Below, piece after piece: positions 8,023 through 16,375 of a DNA stretch of 64,000 bases. The DNA lies in contig NZ_BAEN01000014.1 in NCBI RefSeq assembly GCF_000314975.1, forward strand, positions 1 through 64,000, read 5' to 3'. Under the pieces are notes generated by a model. It saw only the letters and a list, made by a program, of their open reading frames with translations. It had not been told where the DNA came from and did not search any database. This stretch comes from Aliiglaciecola lipolytica E3 (GTDB lineage Bacteria; Pseudomonadota; Gammaproteobacteria; Enterobacterales; Alteromonadaceae). A program made the translations under genes and the position numbers. The stretch's first letter is position 1, and each line of letters begins with the position of its first letter.

Positions 8023-9582
8023 TTGTCAGCGTTGGATTATTCGATTGTTGCGGTTTACCTATTAGGGTTGTTAGCCATGGGGCTTGCATTGCGCCATCAA
8101 AAAAATCGAGATGATTATTTTCTGGGGGGACGAAGTTTACCTTGGCCTGCACTGTCATTATCGGTTATGGCTACCCAACTGTCAGCGGTGAGCTTTATTT
8201 CAGCGCCTGCTTTTGTTGGCTTGCGTGAAGGGGGAGGCTTAATTTGGCTATCCTATGAATTAGCATTACCCATCGCCGTAGCACTTATGCTTTGGCGTCT
8301 ATTACCGTCATTACATGCTTCAGGCGTGGTGAGTGTTTACGATTATTTAGAAAGGCGTTTCTCTCGCTCAACACGCTTACTAATTAGTTTTGTGTTTCAG
8401 CTCAGTCGTTCTGTAGCGACTGCAATCATGATTTATGCTATTTCGCTGATTTTACAAGGCACTATGGGCTTAGAGCAGTGGCATAGCATAGTCTTGATTG
8501 GCGTGATTACCCTAATATATTCAGCGCTTGGGGGCATGAAAGCGGTTGTGTGGGGCGATGCAGTACAAATGATCCTAATCTTTGTTGGTGCCTTAACCTG
8601 CCTTTGGGTGGCACTTGATCACATTGGTGGTGTAGAAAAAGCACTTATGCTTATCGAACCCCAGCGATTAGTTGCAGTAAAACCCGATCAGTTTGGTTTT
8701 TCAGGAAACGATTTTGGTCTGCTACCTATGTTGTTCGGTGGCCTAGTGCTATATGCCTCCTATTACGGCTGTGACCAGTCGGAAGCGCAACGTTCATTGT
8801 CTGCTCACAATCTTAGCGACTTACGTAAAATGATGTTAACCGTAGCGGTATGTCGGTTTCCTATTACTTTGGTGTATTGTGCTGCGGGCTTAATCATTGG
8901 TGCGTTGGTGATGACAACTCCATCTTTGCAGGCACAAATCCCCGCAGATAATCCCGATTGGATGATGCCCATTTTTATTATCAATTACCTGCCTAGCGGC
9001 ATTATCGGTCTGCTAGTAGTGGCGATTATGGCAGCGGCGATGTCATCGTTGAGCTCTGCGGTTAACAGTTTAGCAGCGGTTTCGGTTGAAGATATTTGTC
9101 GCCTATTCAAACATCAACCGAGTAATGACGCATATCTTAAATACGCTCGTTTGGCCGGGATTGGCTGGGGCTTAATCACATTATTTTTATCTCTCGTTGC
9201 TGGCGACATAGCCCCTACCATCATTGAGGCGATTAATAAAATTGGCTCAGTGTTTTATGGTCCAGTGCTGGCGATATTCTTATTAGGAATTTATAGTAAA
9301 AAAATTGCTTCGGTCGCGGCAAATACTGGTTTGGCAGCAGGGGTTCTGGTAAACATGAGTTTATGGTTATTTAACAGCCCTATTTTTTGGTTCTGGTGGA
9401 ATTTAATCGGATTTGTAACCACGATTTCGGTCGGTTTATTAATGACAGTTTTTACTAAACCCACAAGCTCTCACCAACCTAGTGTAAGATTGCTTAAGCT
9501 TTCAAATGTACTGATACTAGTCGCTTTAAGTGTGCTGTTAACACTATTTTGCTTCTTTTTGCCTGACATATTAACCGCTTGA
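8023..9582 (+). CDS. Sodium:solute symporter (SSS family)
   Basis: The 519-residue integral membrane protein has about 13 hydrophobic segments. It starts with the SSS-type YSIVAVYLLGLLAMGL, then RDDYFLGGRSLPWPALSLSVMAT, and contains the conserved GGMKAVVWGDAVQ and MAAAMSSLSSAVNSLAAV stretches (Na+-site region). It imports an organic solute with sodium across the inner membrane; the substrate cannot be told from sequence, and sialic acid, sugar or carboxylate members all fit. Start: TTG at 8023 with a good GGGAGAG site. It ends at a stem (ACCGCTT at 9574 with AAGCGGT at 9601) lacking a T-run. It appears monocistronic. Confidence 0.92.
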   Translation: MSALDYSIVAVYLLGLLAMGLALRHQKNRDDYFLGGRSLPWPALSLSVMATQLSAVSFISAPAFVGLREGGGLIWLSYELALPIAVALMLWRLLPSLHASGVVSVYDYLERRFSRSTRLLISFVFQLSRSVATAIMIYAISLILQGTMGLEQWHSIVLIGVITLIYSALGGMKAVVWGDAVQMILIFVGALTCLWVALDHIGGVEKALMLIEPQRLVAVKPDQFGFSGNDFGLLPMLFGGLVLYASYYGCDQSEAQRSLSAHNLSDLRKMMLTVAVCRFPITLVYCAAGLIIGALVMTTPSLQAQIPADNPDWMMPIFIINYLPSGIIGLLVVAIMAAAMSSLSSAVNSLAAVSVEDICRLFKHQPSNDAYLKYARLAGIGWGLITLFLSLVAGDIAPTIIEAINKIGSVFYGPVLAIFLLGIYSKKIASVAANTGLAAGVLVNMSLWLFNSPIFWFWWNLIGFVTTISVGLLMTVFTKPTSSHQPSVRLLKLSNVLILVALSVLLTLFCFFLPDILTA

Positions 9583-9697
9583 TAGCTCAACTTGACTATT
9601 AAGCGGTCATTTCATGTAAAGGTATTTAGACTCTTAAATTACCTTTGATAATTGTTCGTAAACCTAAATTGGTCCTATCTATAACGGAGAAAGCTAC

Positions 9698-10111
9698 ATG
9701 ATCACAGCTAGTGTAATAGAGTGTATGAATAGAGATTTTGCAAAAATATATGCAGAGATGCCAGTGGCTGAAGCGTCAGCTAACTTGATCAAAAAAGAAT
9801 CTCTTGGCGGGCCTGTGATTGATGCAAATGGGAAGTTAGTGGGGTGGATTTCTGAGCAAGAATGTTTACAAGTGACGCTACAGGTAGTTTATCACAATAC
9901 CAGAGTGGCGATTGTTAGAGATGTTATGCGAACAGATGTATTGACTGTGTCAGTAGACAGTGACCCATTAGAAATTGCACAGCAAATGCTTAAATCAAAA
10001 CCGAAAAGCTACCCTGTGGTGGATGCCAGTGGCAAGGTATACGGTGTATTGACACGAAGACGTATACTCAACATGTTGGATAAAAAACTGCGAGAGCTGG
10101 GGCAAAGTTGA
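9698..10111 (+). CDS. Two-CBS-domain protein
   Basis: The 137-residue cytoplasmic protein consists of two CBS motifs: residues about 8-60 (AEASANLIKKESLGGPVIDANGKLVGWISEQE) and about 75-130 (VMRTDVLTVSVDSDPLEIAQQML, then YPVVDASGKVYGVLTRRRIL). Stand-alone CBS pairs usually dimerise and bind adenosine nucleotides as energy sensors. ACGGAG lies upstream of the ATG at 9698. No partner enzyme is adjacent, so the controlled target is unknown. Confidence 0.9.
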   Translation: MITASVIECMNRDFAKIYAEMPVAEASANLIKKESLGGPVIDANGKLVGWISEQECLQVTLQVVYHNTRVAIVRDVMRTDVLTVSVDSDPLEIAQQMLKSKPKSYPVVDASGKVYGVLTRRRILNMLDKKLRELGQS

Positions 10112-10395
10112 GTTGGTTGATTGGGTCTGCAAAATAGCTATAGGTTAAGGCTTGGCTAAGGTATAAATGTATTCAGAAACGAGAATAATTTACTGATAAC
10201 TATGTAAAAAACTCCCTTTTGCATTTATTACTGAATTTGTGAACTGCCAATTTACAAGGGCTGTGGCCTTATTTGCTGATTTTCAAAGCTGGCACATAAA
10301 TTGGAATAACATCCTTAAAGAATATGAATTTAATATTGTTTGAGCGACTTAATATGCGCTTAGGCAATTAAAGTAGCCATCTTTAAGGAATGTAC

Positions 10396-10941
10396 ATGAA
10401 CACTAAAATCATACCGTTTGAGATCATCACACGTACTTCAATTTTACTTATGTTAATGAGCCTAGTGTTAGTCGGTTGCGCTTAGGTTAAACCAACTGGG
10501 TTTGTGGCCGCAGAATCTTATGGGGATTTAGGATTCAGTGAGAAAAAGCTCAGTGATGATCAATATCAAATTATCTTCAGTGGTAACGCAAAAACTGACA
10601 CCACTACGGTTAAAGATTATGCACTCCTACATGCAGCTAACCTTACGATTGAAAAAGGGTATAAGTGGTTTGAAATTATTCAAAGCAATACAGATGTTGA
10701 AACCAAAGAAGTGAAAAAGGTCGTGCCAGATACCACAGCAAACCCAACGGTGACGTCCAGTTGTGGCGTGTTAGGCTGTACTATCACTTCGGCATCAACC
10801 TACCAGGGAGGAGCGGTTGTCTCTGAGCGAGTTGCAGATAAAATCAATGCGACCTTGATGATCAAAATGGGTAATGAAAAACCAGCAAACCCTAATAAAG
10901 TCTTTGATGCGAAACAATTAGCGTCGAATCTATCTAACTAA
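10396..10941 (+). pseudogene. CC0125/CC1285-like lipoprotein gene with in-frame TAG
   Basis: From the ATG at 10396 (site AAGGA at 10385-10389) the frame gives a lipoprotein signal ending LMLMSLVLVGCA, where LVGC is a lipobox with Cys 28. An in-frame TAG at 10483-10485 follows at once, and the same frame then continues VKPTGFVAAESYGDLGFSE, as expected for the mature start of this family, to 10941. The only change is a single stop codon, so this is a nonsense mutation, a sequencing error, or readthrough. An alternative GTG start at 10504 would give 145 residues without a signal, which makes little sense for a lipoprotein. The mature part has a beta-rich domain (YQIIFSGNAKTDTTTV) and two cysteines (SSCGVLGC). 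Function unknown. Confidence 0.8.
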
Positions 10942-10957
10942 TTAATTCGCAATCGGC

Positions 10958-11404
10958 CTAATATGATTTATAAGGCAAAAACTTTCCTGACAGGACGATA
11001 TTGACTCTATCTCCTGCAGGATTGTTTTCCCGTTGGATATCCATCGAAAAATCTATAGCACTCATGATTCCGTCGCCAAACTCTTCGTGAATCAATGACT
11101 TAATTGTAGTGCCATACACATTTACCAACTCATAAAACCGATAAATTAGTGGATCAGTGGGAACACTTTCAGGAAGTGACCCTTTATATGGAACTACTTG
11201 TAACCAAGCTACGTCATTTTCATCTAAGTCGAAAAGCTCGCCAATTTTCTCAGCTTGCTCAGATGTAAATGTCATTTGCCCTAAACAACCTGCCGTTGTC
11301 CATTCTTTTGATTTACCAATTAGATCGGCTACTTGTTGCCAACTAACGCCTTTTTTGACTTTTTCTGTCAATATTTTACAGGTCACTTCTTCGCGGTGGT
11401 TCAT
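10958..11404 (-). CDS. cynS: Cyanase (cyanate hydratase)
   Basis: The 148-residue cytoplasmic enzyme converts cyanate and bicarbonate to ammonia and CO2, supplying nitrogen and removing toxic cyanate. It has the N-terminal helical domain (SWQQVADLIGKSKEWTTAGCLGQ) and the catalytic domain. Catalytic residues match by spacing: Arg89, Glu92 and Ser115 here correspond to Arg96, Glu99 and Ser122 of the E. coli enzyme. It is the last gene of the channel/kinase-phosphatase/cyanase operon, 10 bases after the kinase stop, so nitrite and cyanate use are linked. GAGGA precedes the ATG. Expression should follow the nitrogen-controlled promoter near 14190. Confidence 0.96.
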   Translation of the reverse strand: MNHREEVTCKILTEKVKKGVSWQQVADLIGKSKEWTTAGCLGQMTFTSEQAEKIGELFDLDENDVAWLQVVPYKGSLPESVPTDPLIYRFYELVNVYGTTIKSLIHEEFGDGIMSAIDFSMDIQRENNPAGDRVNIVLSGKFLPYKSY

Positions 11405-11414
11405 AATGAAATCC

Positions 11415-13145
11415 TCAGTTATTAAATAATATATACAGTAAATAGACGTTAAATAAGGCCAACAATGCGCTTAAGCATTGCCAAAACTTAAGTGGGTTTC
11501 GTTCTAGTAGAGGTGCTTTACTTTGCCTAACAAATTGGGGGTTAGGATGTCGTAAATCATGCAAGAACTCTGACAGTTCGTCATAGCGTTTATATGGATC
11601 TACTTGCAAAGCTTTGCGCAAACAGGCATCCACCCAACTGGGAATATGTCGTCGATTATCCAAAACCGACTGGTAGTTTAACTTTCGTTGTTGCGCATAT
11701 GTGCGCGTTTTGGCCATATGAGTTTCATAAGGAAAACGGCCACTGAGAAGGTGATAAGTTAACACGGCGAGGGAAAATAAATCTGATCGTACCGTGCCCA
11801 TTTCCCCTAAAAAATACTCTGGTGCCATGTAAAGTGCTGTGCCAGGAAAAGGCAGTGCTAATTTGTCATTCCCAAGCTCTTCGATTCCGGCAACTACAGT
11901 AGAGCCAAAATCAATGATTTTTACCGTGCCATTAAGATCTATCATGATATTTTCAGGACGAAGATCTTGATGTAGCATTTCGAGTCGGTGAAAAGACTGT
12001 AAACCTCTTCCAACTTGTTCAATTACGTCTCTGACTGTCTCTAGATCCGGATTCGGGTTGTCGACTAACCATTGTTGCAAGGATTGACCTTCAACAAATT
12101 CAGACAGGTTGTAGAGATAATTTTTCTTTCGTTCATATTTCGGTGCGGCTAATACATGCACATTATTGATGCGCCGAGATATCCACTCTTCTAAACAAAA
12201 GCGTTCTAAATAACCTTCGTCATCGCGTAAGTCGACCGAAGGCGTTTTTAAGACGAGAGGTTGTCCTGATTCGACATCATTCACTAAATAAACATGGCTA
12301 CGCGCAGAAAAATGCACCTGACGAACAATATTGAAACCGTCAAATTGCTGACTGGGTGTTAACACCGGCGGTAAGGGCAATTCATCTACCCGATCAGTTA
12401 TCGGGCTTGTAAGGGGAGGGTGTAGCTCTTTCACCTGTAATAACTGTAGTGTGATATTGTCATCACTGCCGTTTTGTAGGGCATGATCGGCCAGCTTTTC
12501 GGCCAGATTGTCATTAACTGAAGGATGTTGGGAAAATTGATTCAGTAACCAAGTCGTGTCTATAAAATCATGAAAACCATCAGTAGATAAAATAACAATA
12601 TCATGTTGTTTCAATTCAAGTTGGTGGTAGTCAACCTCGACGTTTTCTTGCATGCCTAAAGCGCGACTTAAGTAGCTTTTGCCCTCTGCTGCCAAATGTT
12701 GATGATCGTTTGTCAGTTGCTCGAGTCTGCCATTTCGACACAAATAAATCCGTGAATCACCGATGTGAAAAATGTGTGCCTTATTGCCTTTAATCACCAC
12801 CGCGCTAAACGTACACACATATCCTTTATCTGGTTGGTAAGGATGCTCTCCTTTTTTACTATGGGAATATAACCAAGCGTTAATGGAGGCAATTACACGT
12901 TTTCCAGACGTTTCAACTGACCAAGCATCGGATGTAGAATAGTAATCGTGAATAAAGCTATTTATCGCTGCTTGACTAGCAATATGGCTTACTGGGCTTG
13001 AGCTAATACCATCTGCAACGGCCGCAGCTAAACCTTTAAGTTGTTGTTGAGGCGATGTAGGTGAGGCTACATCGCTAAAATCTTGATTGCTAAGTTTACG
13101 GCCAGCATGTGAATACTGACCGTTAATTAGTTTAGCTTGCAGCAT
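11415..13145 (-). CDS. Fused PP2C phosphatase / Ser-Thr protein kinase, membrane-tethered
   Basis: The 576-residue protein has an N-terminal PP2C phosphatase (about 1-240) with metal motifs AAVADGISSSP, HIGDSRIYL, STDGFHDF and GSDDNITL. A Hanks-type kinase follows (about 275-535), with the ATP lysine in LVLKTPS, the catalytic loop HQDLRPENIMI, the metal motif IDFGS and an APE equivalent APEYF. The C-terminus is one hydrophobic helix (LSALLALFNVYLLYILF), a membrane anchor. Its start overlaps the channel gene by 14 bases, implying translational coupling. The kinase and phosphatase in one chain probably set a phosphorylation state on the channel or a nitrogen protein; the substrate is not known. 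Confidence 0.93.
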   Translation of the reverse strand: MLQAKLINGQYSHAGRKLSNQDFSDVASPTSPQQQLKGLAAAVADGISSSPVSHIASQAAINSFIHDYYSTSDAWSVETSGKRVIASINAWLYSHSKKGEHPYQPDKGYVCTFSAVVIKGNKAHIFHIGDSRIYLCRNGRLEQLTNDHQHLAAEGKSYLSRALGMQENVEVDYHQLELKQHDIVILSTDGFHDFIDTTWLLNQFSQHPSVNDNLAEKLADHALQNGSDDNITLQLLQVKELHPPLTSPITDRVDELPLPPVLTPSQQFDGFNIVRQVHFSARSHVYLVNDVESGQPLVLKTPSVDLRDDEGYLERFCLEEWISRRINNVHVLAAPKYERKKNYLYNLSEFVEGQSLQQWLVDNPNPDLETVRDVIEQVGRGLQSFHRLEMLHQDLRPENIMIDLNGTVKIIDFGSTVVAGIEELGNDKLALPFPGTALYMAPEYFLGEMGTVRSDLFSLAVLTYHLLSGRFPYETHMAKTRTYAQQRKLNYQSVLDNRRHIPSWVDACLRKALQVDPYKRYDELSEFLHDLRHPNPQFVRQSKAPLLERNPLKFWQCLSALLALFNVYLLYILFNN

Positions 13146-13998
13146 TTGGTGCAGTCGTGCCAGTTGCTAATGTTTCTGGTGCAACTTTAGCGACTTTGCG
13201 TTTAGAGCCTGTGCGAACATGGGTGCTGTATAGGGTTAGTCCAGTAAAGGCTAAGCCACCAACCAAGTTACCTAGGGCAGTTGGAATTTCATTCCATACA
13301 AAATAATCAACAACAGAAAACTCACCGCCTAAAATAATGCTGAATGGGAACAAGAACATATTTACTACTGAATGCTCAAATCCCATAAAGAAGAATAAAA
13401 AGATTGGCATCCACATTGCGATTACTTTTCCGCTAACATGGGTAGAAATCATGGCACCTACTACGCCTAAAGACACCATCCAGTTACACAGCATGCCGCG
13501 AATAAAAATGGTAAACCAACCAGCTGTGCCGTATTCAGCATAACCAAGGGTTCTTGACTCACCAATGCTAGCTACCTTTGTACCAATTGCACCTGGGTCA
13601 ACATTGAAACCATAAGTAAATATAAACGCCATTAAAAATGCGACTGTTAGCGCACCACCAAAGTTACCTAAGAAAACTAATCCCCAGTTGCGCAATATGC
13701 CTTTTATGGTCACACCAGGTCGTTTATCGAGCCAGGCTAGTGGACATAAAACAAATACACCGGTGAGAAGATCAAATCCCATCAGATAAAGCATACAAAA
13801 ACCCACAGGGAATAAAATCGCTCCAAGTAGAAACATCCCGGTTTGGACTGCGATAGTTATGGCAAAGACGGCGGCAAGTGCCAAAATTGCGCCAGCCATA
13901 TATCCGCGAATTAATGTATCGCGAGTCGACATGAAAATTTTAGATTCGCCTGCATCTACCATTTTGGTAGCGAATTCGGCTGGTAGTAAGTAAGCCAT
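13132..13998 (-). CDS. Formate/nitrite transporter (FocA/NirC family) channel
   Basis: The 288-residue inner-membrane protein has six hydrophobic spans and the FNT signature MGFEHSVVNMFLFP with the central conserved histidine, plus GNFGGALTVAFL. Family members form pentameric channels for formate, nitrite or hydrosulfide. Nitrite (or cyanate) is favoured here because cyanase is in the same operon and the leader is nitrogen-control-like. GAGGG precedes the ATG. The C-terminal 35 residues are Ala/Thr/Lys-rich (KRKVAKVAPETLATG) with several Ser/Thr residues, possible targets for the adjacent kinase; that is inference only. Confidence 0.93.
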   Translation of the reverse strand: MAYLLPAEFATKMVDAGESKIFMSTRDTLIRGYMAGAILALAAVFAITIAVQTGMFLLGAILFPVGFCMLYLMGFDLLTGVFVLCPLAWLDKRPGVTIKGILRNWGLVFLGNFGGALTVAFLMAFIFTYGFNVDPGAIGTKVASIGESRTLGYAEYGTAGWFTIFIRGMLCNWMVSLGVVGAMISTHVSGKVIAMWMPIFLFFFMGFEHSVVNMFLFPFSIILGGEFSVVDYFVWNEIPTALGNLVGGLAFTGLTLYSTHVRTGSKRKVAKVAPETLATGTTAPNAAS

Positions 13999-14080
13999 AA
14001 GTACCCTCGTAATATTTTAGTGATCAATTTTGTTCGCTGTTACTCACGCCAATATTGCTGGCCTTTAGTTTTCTACAGGC

Positions 14081-14125
14081 AAAAAAAACGTTCAAATTCC
14101 TATACAGTGCATAGGAAGTTGAACG
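14081..14125 (-). terminator. Intrinsic terminator / attenuator in FNT leader
   Basis: On the minus strand, CGTTCAACTTCCTAT (14125-14111) pairs with ATAGGAATTTGAACG (14103-14089) at 14 of 15 positions around a GCACTGT loop, and eight T residues (14088-14081) follow. It lies about 83 bases before the channel start and downstream of the sigma-54 site, so it sits inside that transcript's leader. It may also end transcripts from the coiled-coil gene at 14284. Confidence 0.85.
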
Positions 14126-14165
14126 CCATTGTTCGAATATTTTTACTGTAGACTCTTCGTTGAGT
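14121..14165 (-). promoter_or_regulatory. Twin hexaloop hairpins, ANTAR-type RNA target
   Basis: On the minus strand the leader reads ACTC-AACGAA-GAGT (14165-14152), a 17-nt linker, then GAAC-AATGGC-GTTC (14134-14121). Both are four-pair stems with six-base loops having A at position 1 and G at position 4, the pattern known for ANTAR-domain antiterminators (NasR, NasT and relatives). The 3' arm of the second hairpin (14124-14121) is part of the terminator 5' arm, so the two structures exclude each other. Motif assignment is by eye. Confidence 0.65.
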
Positions 14166-14181
14166 TAACAATATTAATAAA

Positions 14182-14198
14182 AGCAAATTGCTTGCCAA
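14182..14198 (-). promoter_or_regulatory. Sigma-54 promoter for FNT/kinase/cyanase operon
   Basis: The minus strand reads TTGGCAAGCAATTTGCT, matching the sigma-54 consensus (YTGGCACGRNNNTTGCW) at all but two defined positions, with GG and GC separated by exactly ten bases. The predicted start is near 14171, a few bases before the first leader hairpin. A TGCACCA half-site like those of NtrC lies upstream on the same strand (14265-14259). Confidence 0.75.
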
Positions 14199-14283
14199 AA
14201 AATAAAGCTAACTAAATCAATGTCTTAATCATTTCTAGTGTTCTGGGATGAGCTTTATTGGTGCAACAACTCACTGTTTTAAA

Positions 14284-14796
14284 TCATAGTGTTAAAATTG
14301 ACGTTATATTTTCAAACTGTGATAGGTTTCTTTTAGTGGCGTTATTTGTCATTTCTTGCTCCACTCCACGTTTGCTACTTTGCTCTATGTAGTTTTCCAA
14401 CGCTATTTTTAATTGTTCTATTTTATTTGCTAAAAAATCTATGTTTTTTTGGTTCTCTGCTGAGCGCGGAACCTGTTTGGAAAGTGCTTCATACTCTTGT
14501 TGTTTTGCTTCTAATTCAGCTTCTAACTCATCAATTTTCTGTTTATCTATACCTAATCTATTGGCGAGTAATTGCGCATAACTATTTTGATAAAACTCTT
14601 CTGCGTTGGTTTTTGCTAATTCATTCGTAGAGGTAGAGTCGGCGGACAAGGTTTTTTGTTTGTCAGACTGCAAATCATTACCGCTGCTCAACGCAAAAGA
14701 TTGCCTCTGTTCCTCACTTTTTTCACTAGTTTTTGTCGTGTTACCGTGGCCATAGCGTACTTGCCAGTGGGAATAGTCAGCTGAAGTTACTATCAC
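14284..14796 (-). CDS. Hypothetical coiled-coil protein
   Basis: From the GTG at 14796, which has AAGGAAA six bases upstream, the protein has 170 residues; the longer frame from 14838 adds an implausible hydrophobic N-terminus and no ribosome site. It begins with VTSADYSHWQVRYGHG, then a Ser/Lys/Gln-rich, probably disordered stretch, then a long charged coiled coil (about residues 75-145: IDELEAELEAKQQEYEALSK and EQLKIALENYIEQ). No signal peptide, membrane span or known domain. Its only neighbour on this strand is the FNT operon, which has its own promoter. Function unknown. Confidence 0.55.
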   Translation of the reverse strand: MIVTSADYSHWQVRYGHGNTTKTSEKSEEQRQSFALSSGNDLQSDKQKTLSADSTSTNELAKTNAEEFYQNSYAQLLANRLGIDKQKIDELEAELEAKQQEYEALSKQVPRSAENQKNIDFLANKIEQLKIALENYIEQSSKRGVEQEMTNNATKRNLSQFENITSILTL

Positions 14797-15031
14797 AAGC
14801 AATTTCCTTGAAATGAGTTTAATAAAACAACAGAGCAACTTTCGTACCTAAAACTAGGCGCCGGATACGCACACAAAAGTTAAAGACACTCAATTTTTGG
14901 TGAAGAAAGTTCTCGCGAATAGCTGATGAGGCAATTTTTTGCATTAAATTACTAAATAGTTGACCTAACCGTTCCTATTTTACGCTTTATCTATAACAGG
15001 TATTTTTTAAGCGCTTTTTGGGTTGGGGAAA

Positions 15032-16375
15032 ATGGATAGTAAATACAATTTGAAAGCTTCATGTTTTGTGCTGCGCTGTTTTTTGATTTTGGGGATAGGC
15101 GTCGGGTTTCCGGTTTATGCACAAGTAAATAATCTAGAAACAGTAACTGCAAAATTATATGCATTGTTGGAAGAACAGGAGTTTCAATCGGCTTTCACGT
15201 TAGCTCAACAACACAGCGATACGTTCGAAGGAGATGCTAAGTTTGACCTTGGTTATGGTTTGGCAGCAAAAAGCGCAGGACACTGCAATTTAGCATTATA
15301 TCCACTAGAGCGAGTGGTGCAATTGCAACCTACGTCAGTGGAAGCACGCTTTGCGCTAGCCAATTGTTATTACGAGTTGGGAAATTTGCAGGCGGCTAAA
15401 TCTGAGTTTAATTATTTATCTCAGTTGCCATTATCAGAGCAAATTAGCGGATATGTTGGGCAGTTTAAGAATGCCATTGAGCGTAGGCAAAATGAAACGA
15501 CTGGTGGGTGGCAAAATACGCTTCAATTTGGACTAGGGCAGGATTCAAATCCCAATAATGGTGTTGAAAACGAATTTGTCAGCATACCTGTGTTGGGCCA
15601 AGTTAGACTGTTTGAGCAAAGTAGAGAAGTTAGCAGCAGTTTTTACAATGTCAGTGGCCAATTTAGCTATTTCTCACCTATCGATAAACAATCAGCGTGG
15701 TTTGCTTCGGCAGGGATGTCCTACACCGGGTTTTCGGAATCCCTTGCACTTTCCCGTTCGAATCTAAGTGGACTTGTAGGCTACGTTTCGCAATTACATA
15801 AGGTTAACTGGGGAACGCGAGTATTTTATCGTCCCCTTTGGTTAGACGAAGAACACTTTCTGGATTACTTTGGTGTGGTGGGAGATTTAAGCACAGAAGT
15901 TTTTGCGGATTCTAAGGTGGGTGCGGAACTTACCTTGGCACGCCTTGATTATGCTGAAATTGAGCCATTAACTCGTCTTCAAAAAAATCTAAGTATTTGG
16001 TTTGATACTCCCACTTTTAGTGGCCAAAGCCGCATTTCACTAAATGTTGCTGACGAACAAACCGATGAAACGCGTTTTGATTTTAACTCCCGCAAAATAA
16101 CAGGTCTTAGCTATCGTTTGGATAGCCAAATCAACTGGCAGTGGTCTTATCAAGTAGCAGTCGATTATTCAAAAATTGAATACGATCAAGCACATCCGCT
16201 ATTTGCCCAAATTCGCGAAGATACCTTAAGTCAATTAAGCGTCGATTTATATTATCAATGGTTAGAGAACTGGTTGTTGAATGCACAAGTCAGTGTGACC
16301 AAAAATGCCAGTAATTTAGATTTGTATGAATACAAAAGGAGCAACGTATGGCTTGGCGCACGTTATCAATTTTAA
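15032..16375 (+). CDS. Exported TPR protein with C-terminal barrel-like domain
   Basis: The protein has 447 residues from the ATG at 15032 (TTG at 15023 is an alternative). A signal peptide (FLILGIGVGFPVYAQ) leads into TPR-like repeats to about residue 150 (FDLGYGLAAKSAGHCNLAL, VEARFALANCYYELGNLQAAKSEF). The remaining 290 residues alternate polar and aromatic residues in beta-strand patterns and end with NVWLGARYQF, a terminal Phe typical of outer-membrane barrels. The layout resembles Slam-like or DUF560 surface-assembly proteins, but I cannot confirm that. It overlaps the FecR-domain gene by 28 bases, so they are translated together. Confidence 0.65.
   Translation: MDSKYNLKASCFVLRCFLILGIGVGFPVYAQVNNLETVTAKLYALLEEQEFQSAFTLAQQHSDTFEGDAKFDLGYGLAAKSAGHCNLALYPLERVVQLQPTSVEARFALANCYYELGNLQAAKSEFNYLSQLPLSEQISGYVGQFKNAIERRQNETTGGWQNTLQFGLGQDSNPNNGVENEFVSIPVLGQVRLFEQSREVSSSFYNVSGQFSYFSPIDKQSAWFASAGMSYTGFSESLALSRSNLSGLVGYVSQLHKVNWGTRVFYRPLWLDEEHFLDYFGVVGDLSTEVFADSKVGAELTLARLDYAEIEPLTRLQKNLSIWFDTPTFSGQSRISLNVADEQTDETRFDFNSRKITGLSYRLDSQINWQWSYQVAVDYSKIEYDQAHPLFAQIREDTLSQLSVDLYYQWLENWLLNAQVSVTKNASNLDLYEYKRSNVWLGARYQF

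Noticed and set aside
9574-9607. Terminator after the symporter
   Set aside because: The stem ACCGCTT/AAGCGGT overlaps the stop codon and is not followed by a T-run.
14929-14943. Sigma-54 site before the TPR/FecR operon (GGCAATTTTTTGC)
   Set aside because: GG and GC are nine bases apart, not ten, and the flanking consensus is poor.
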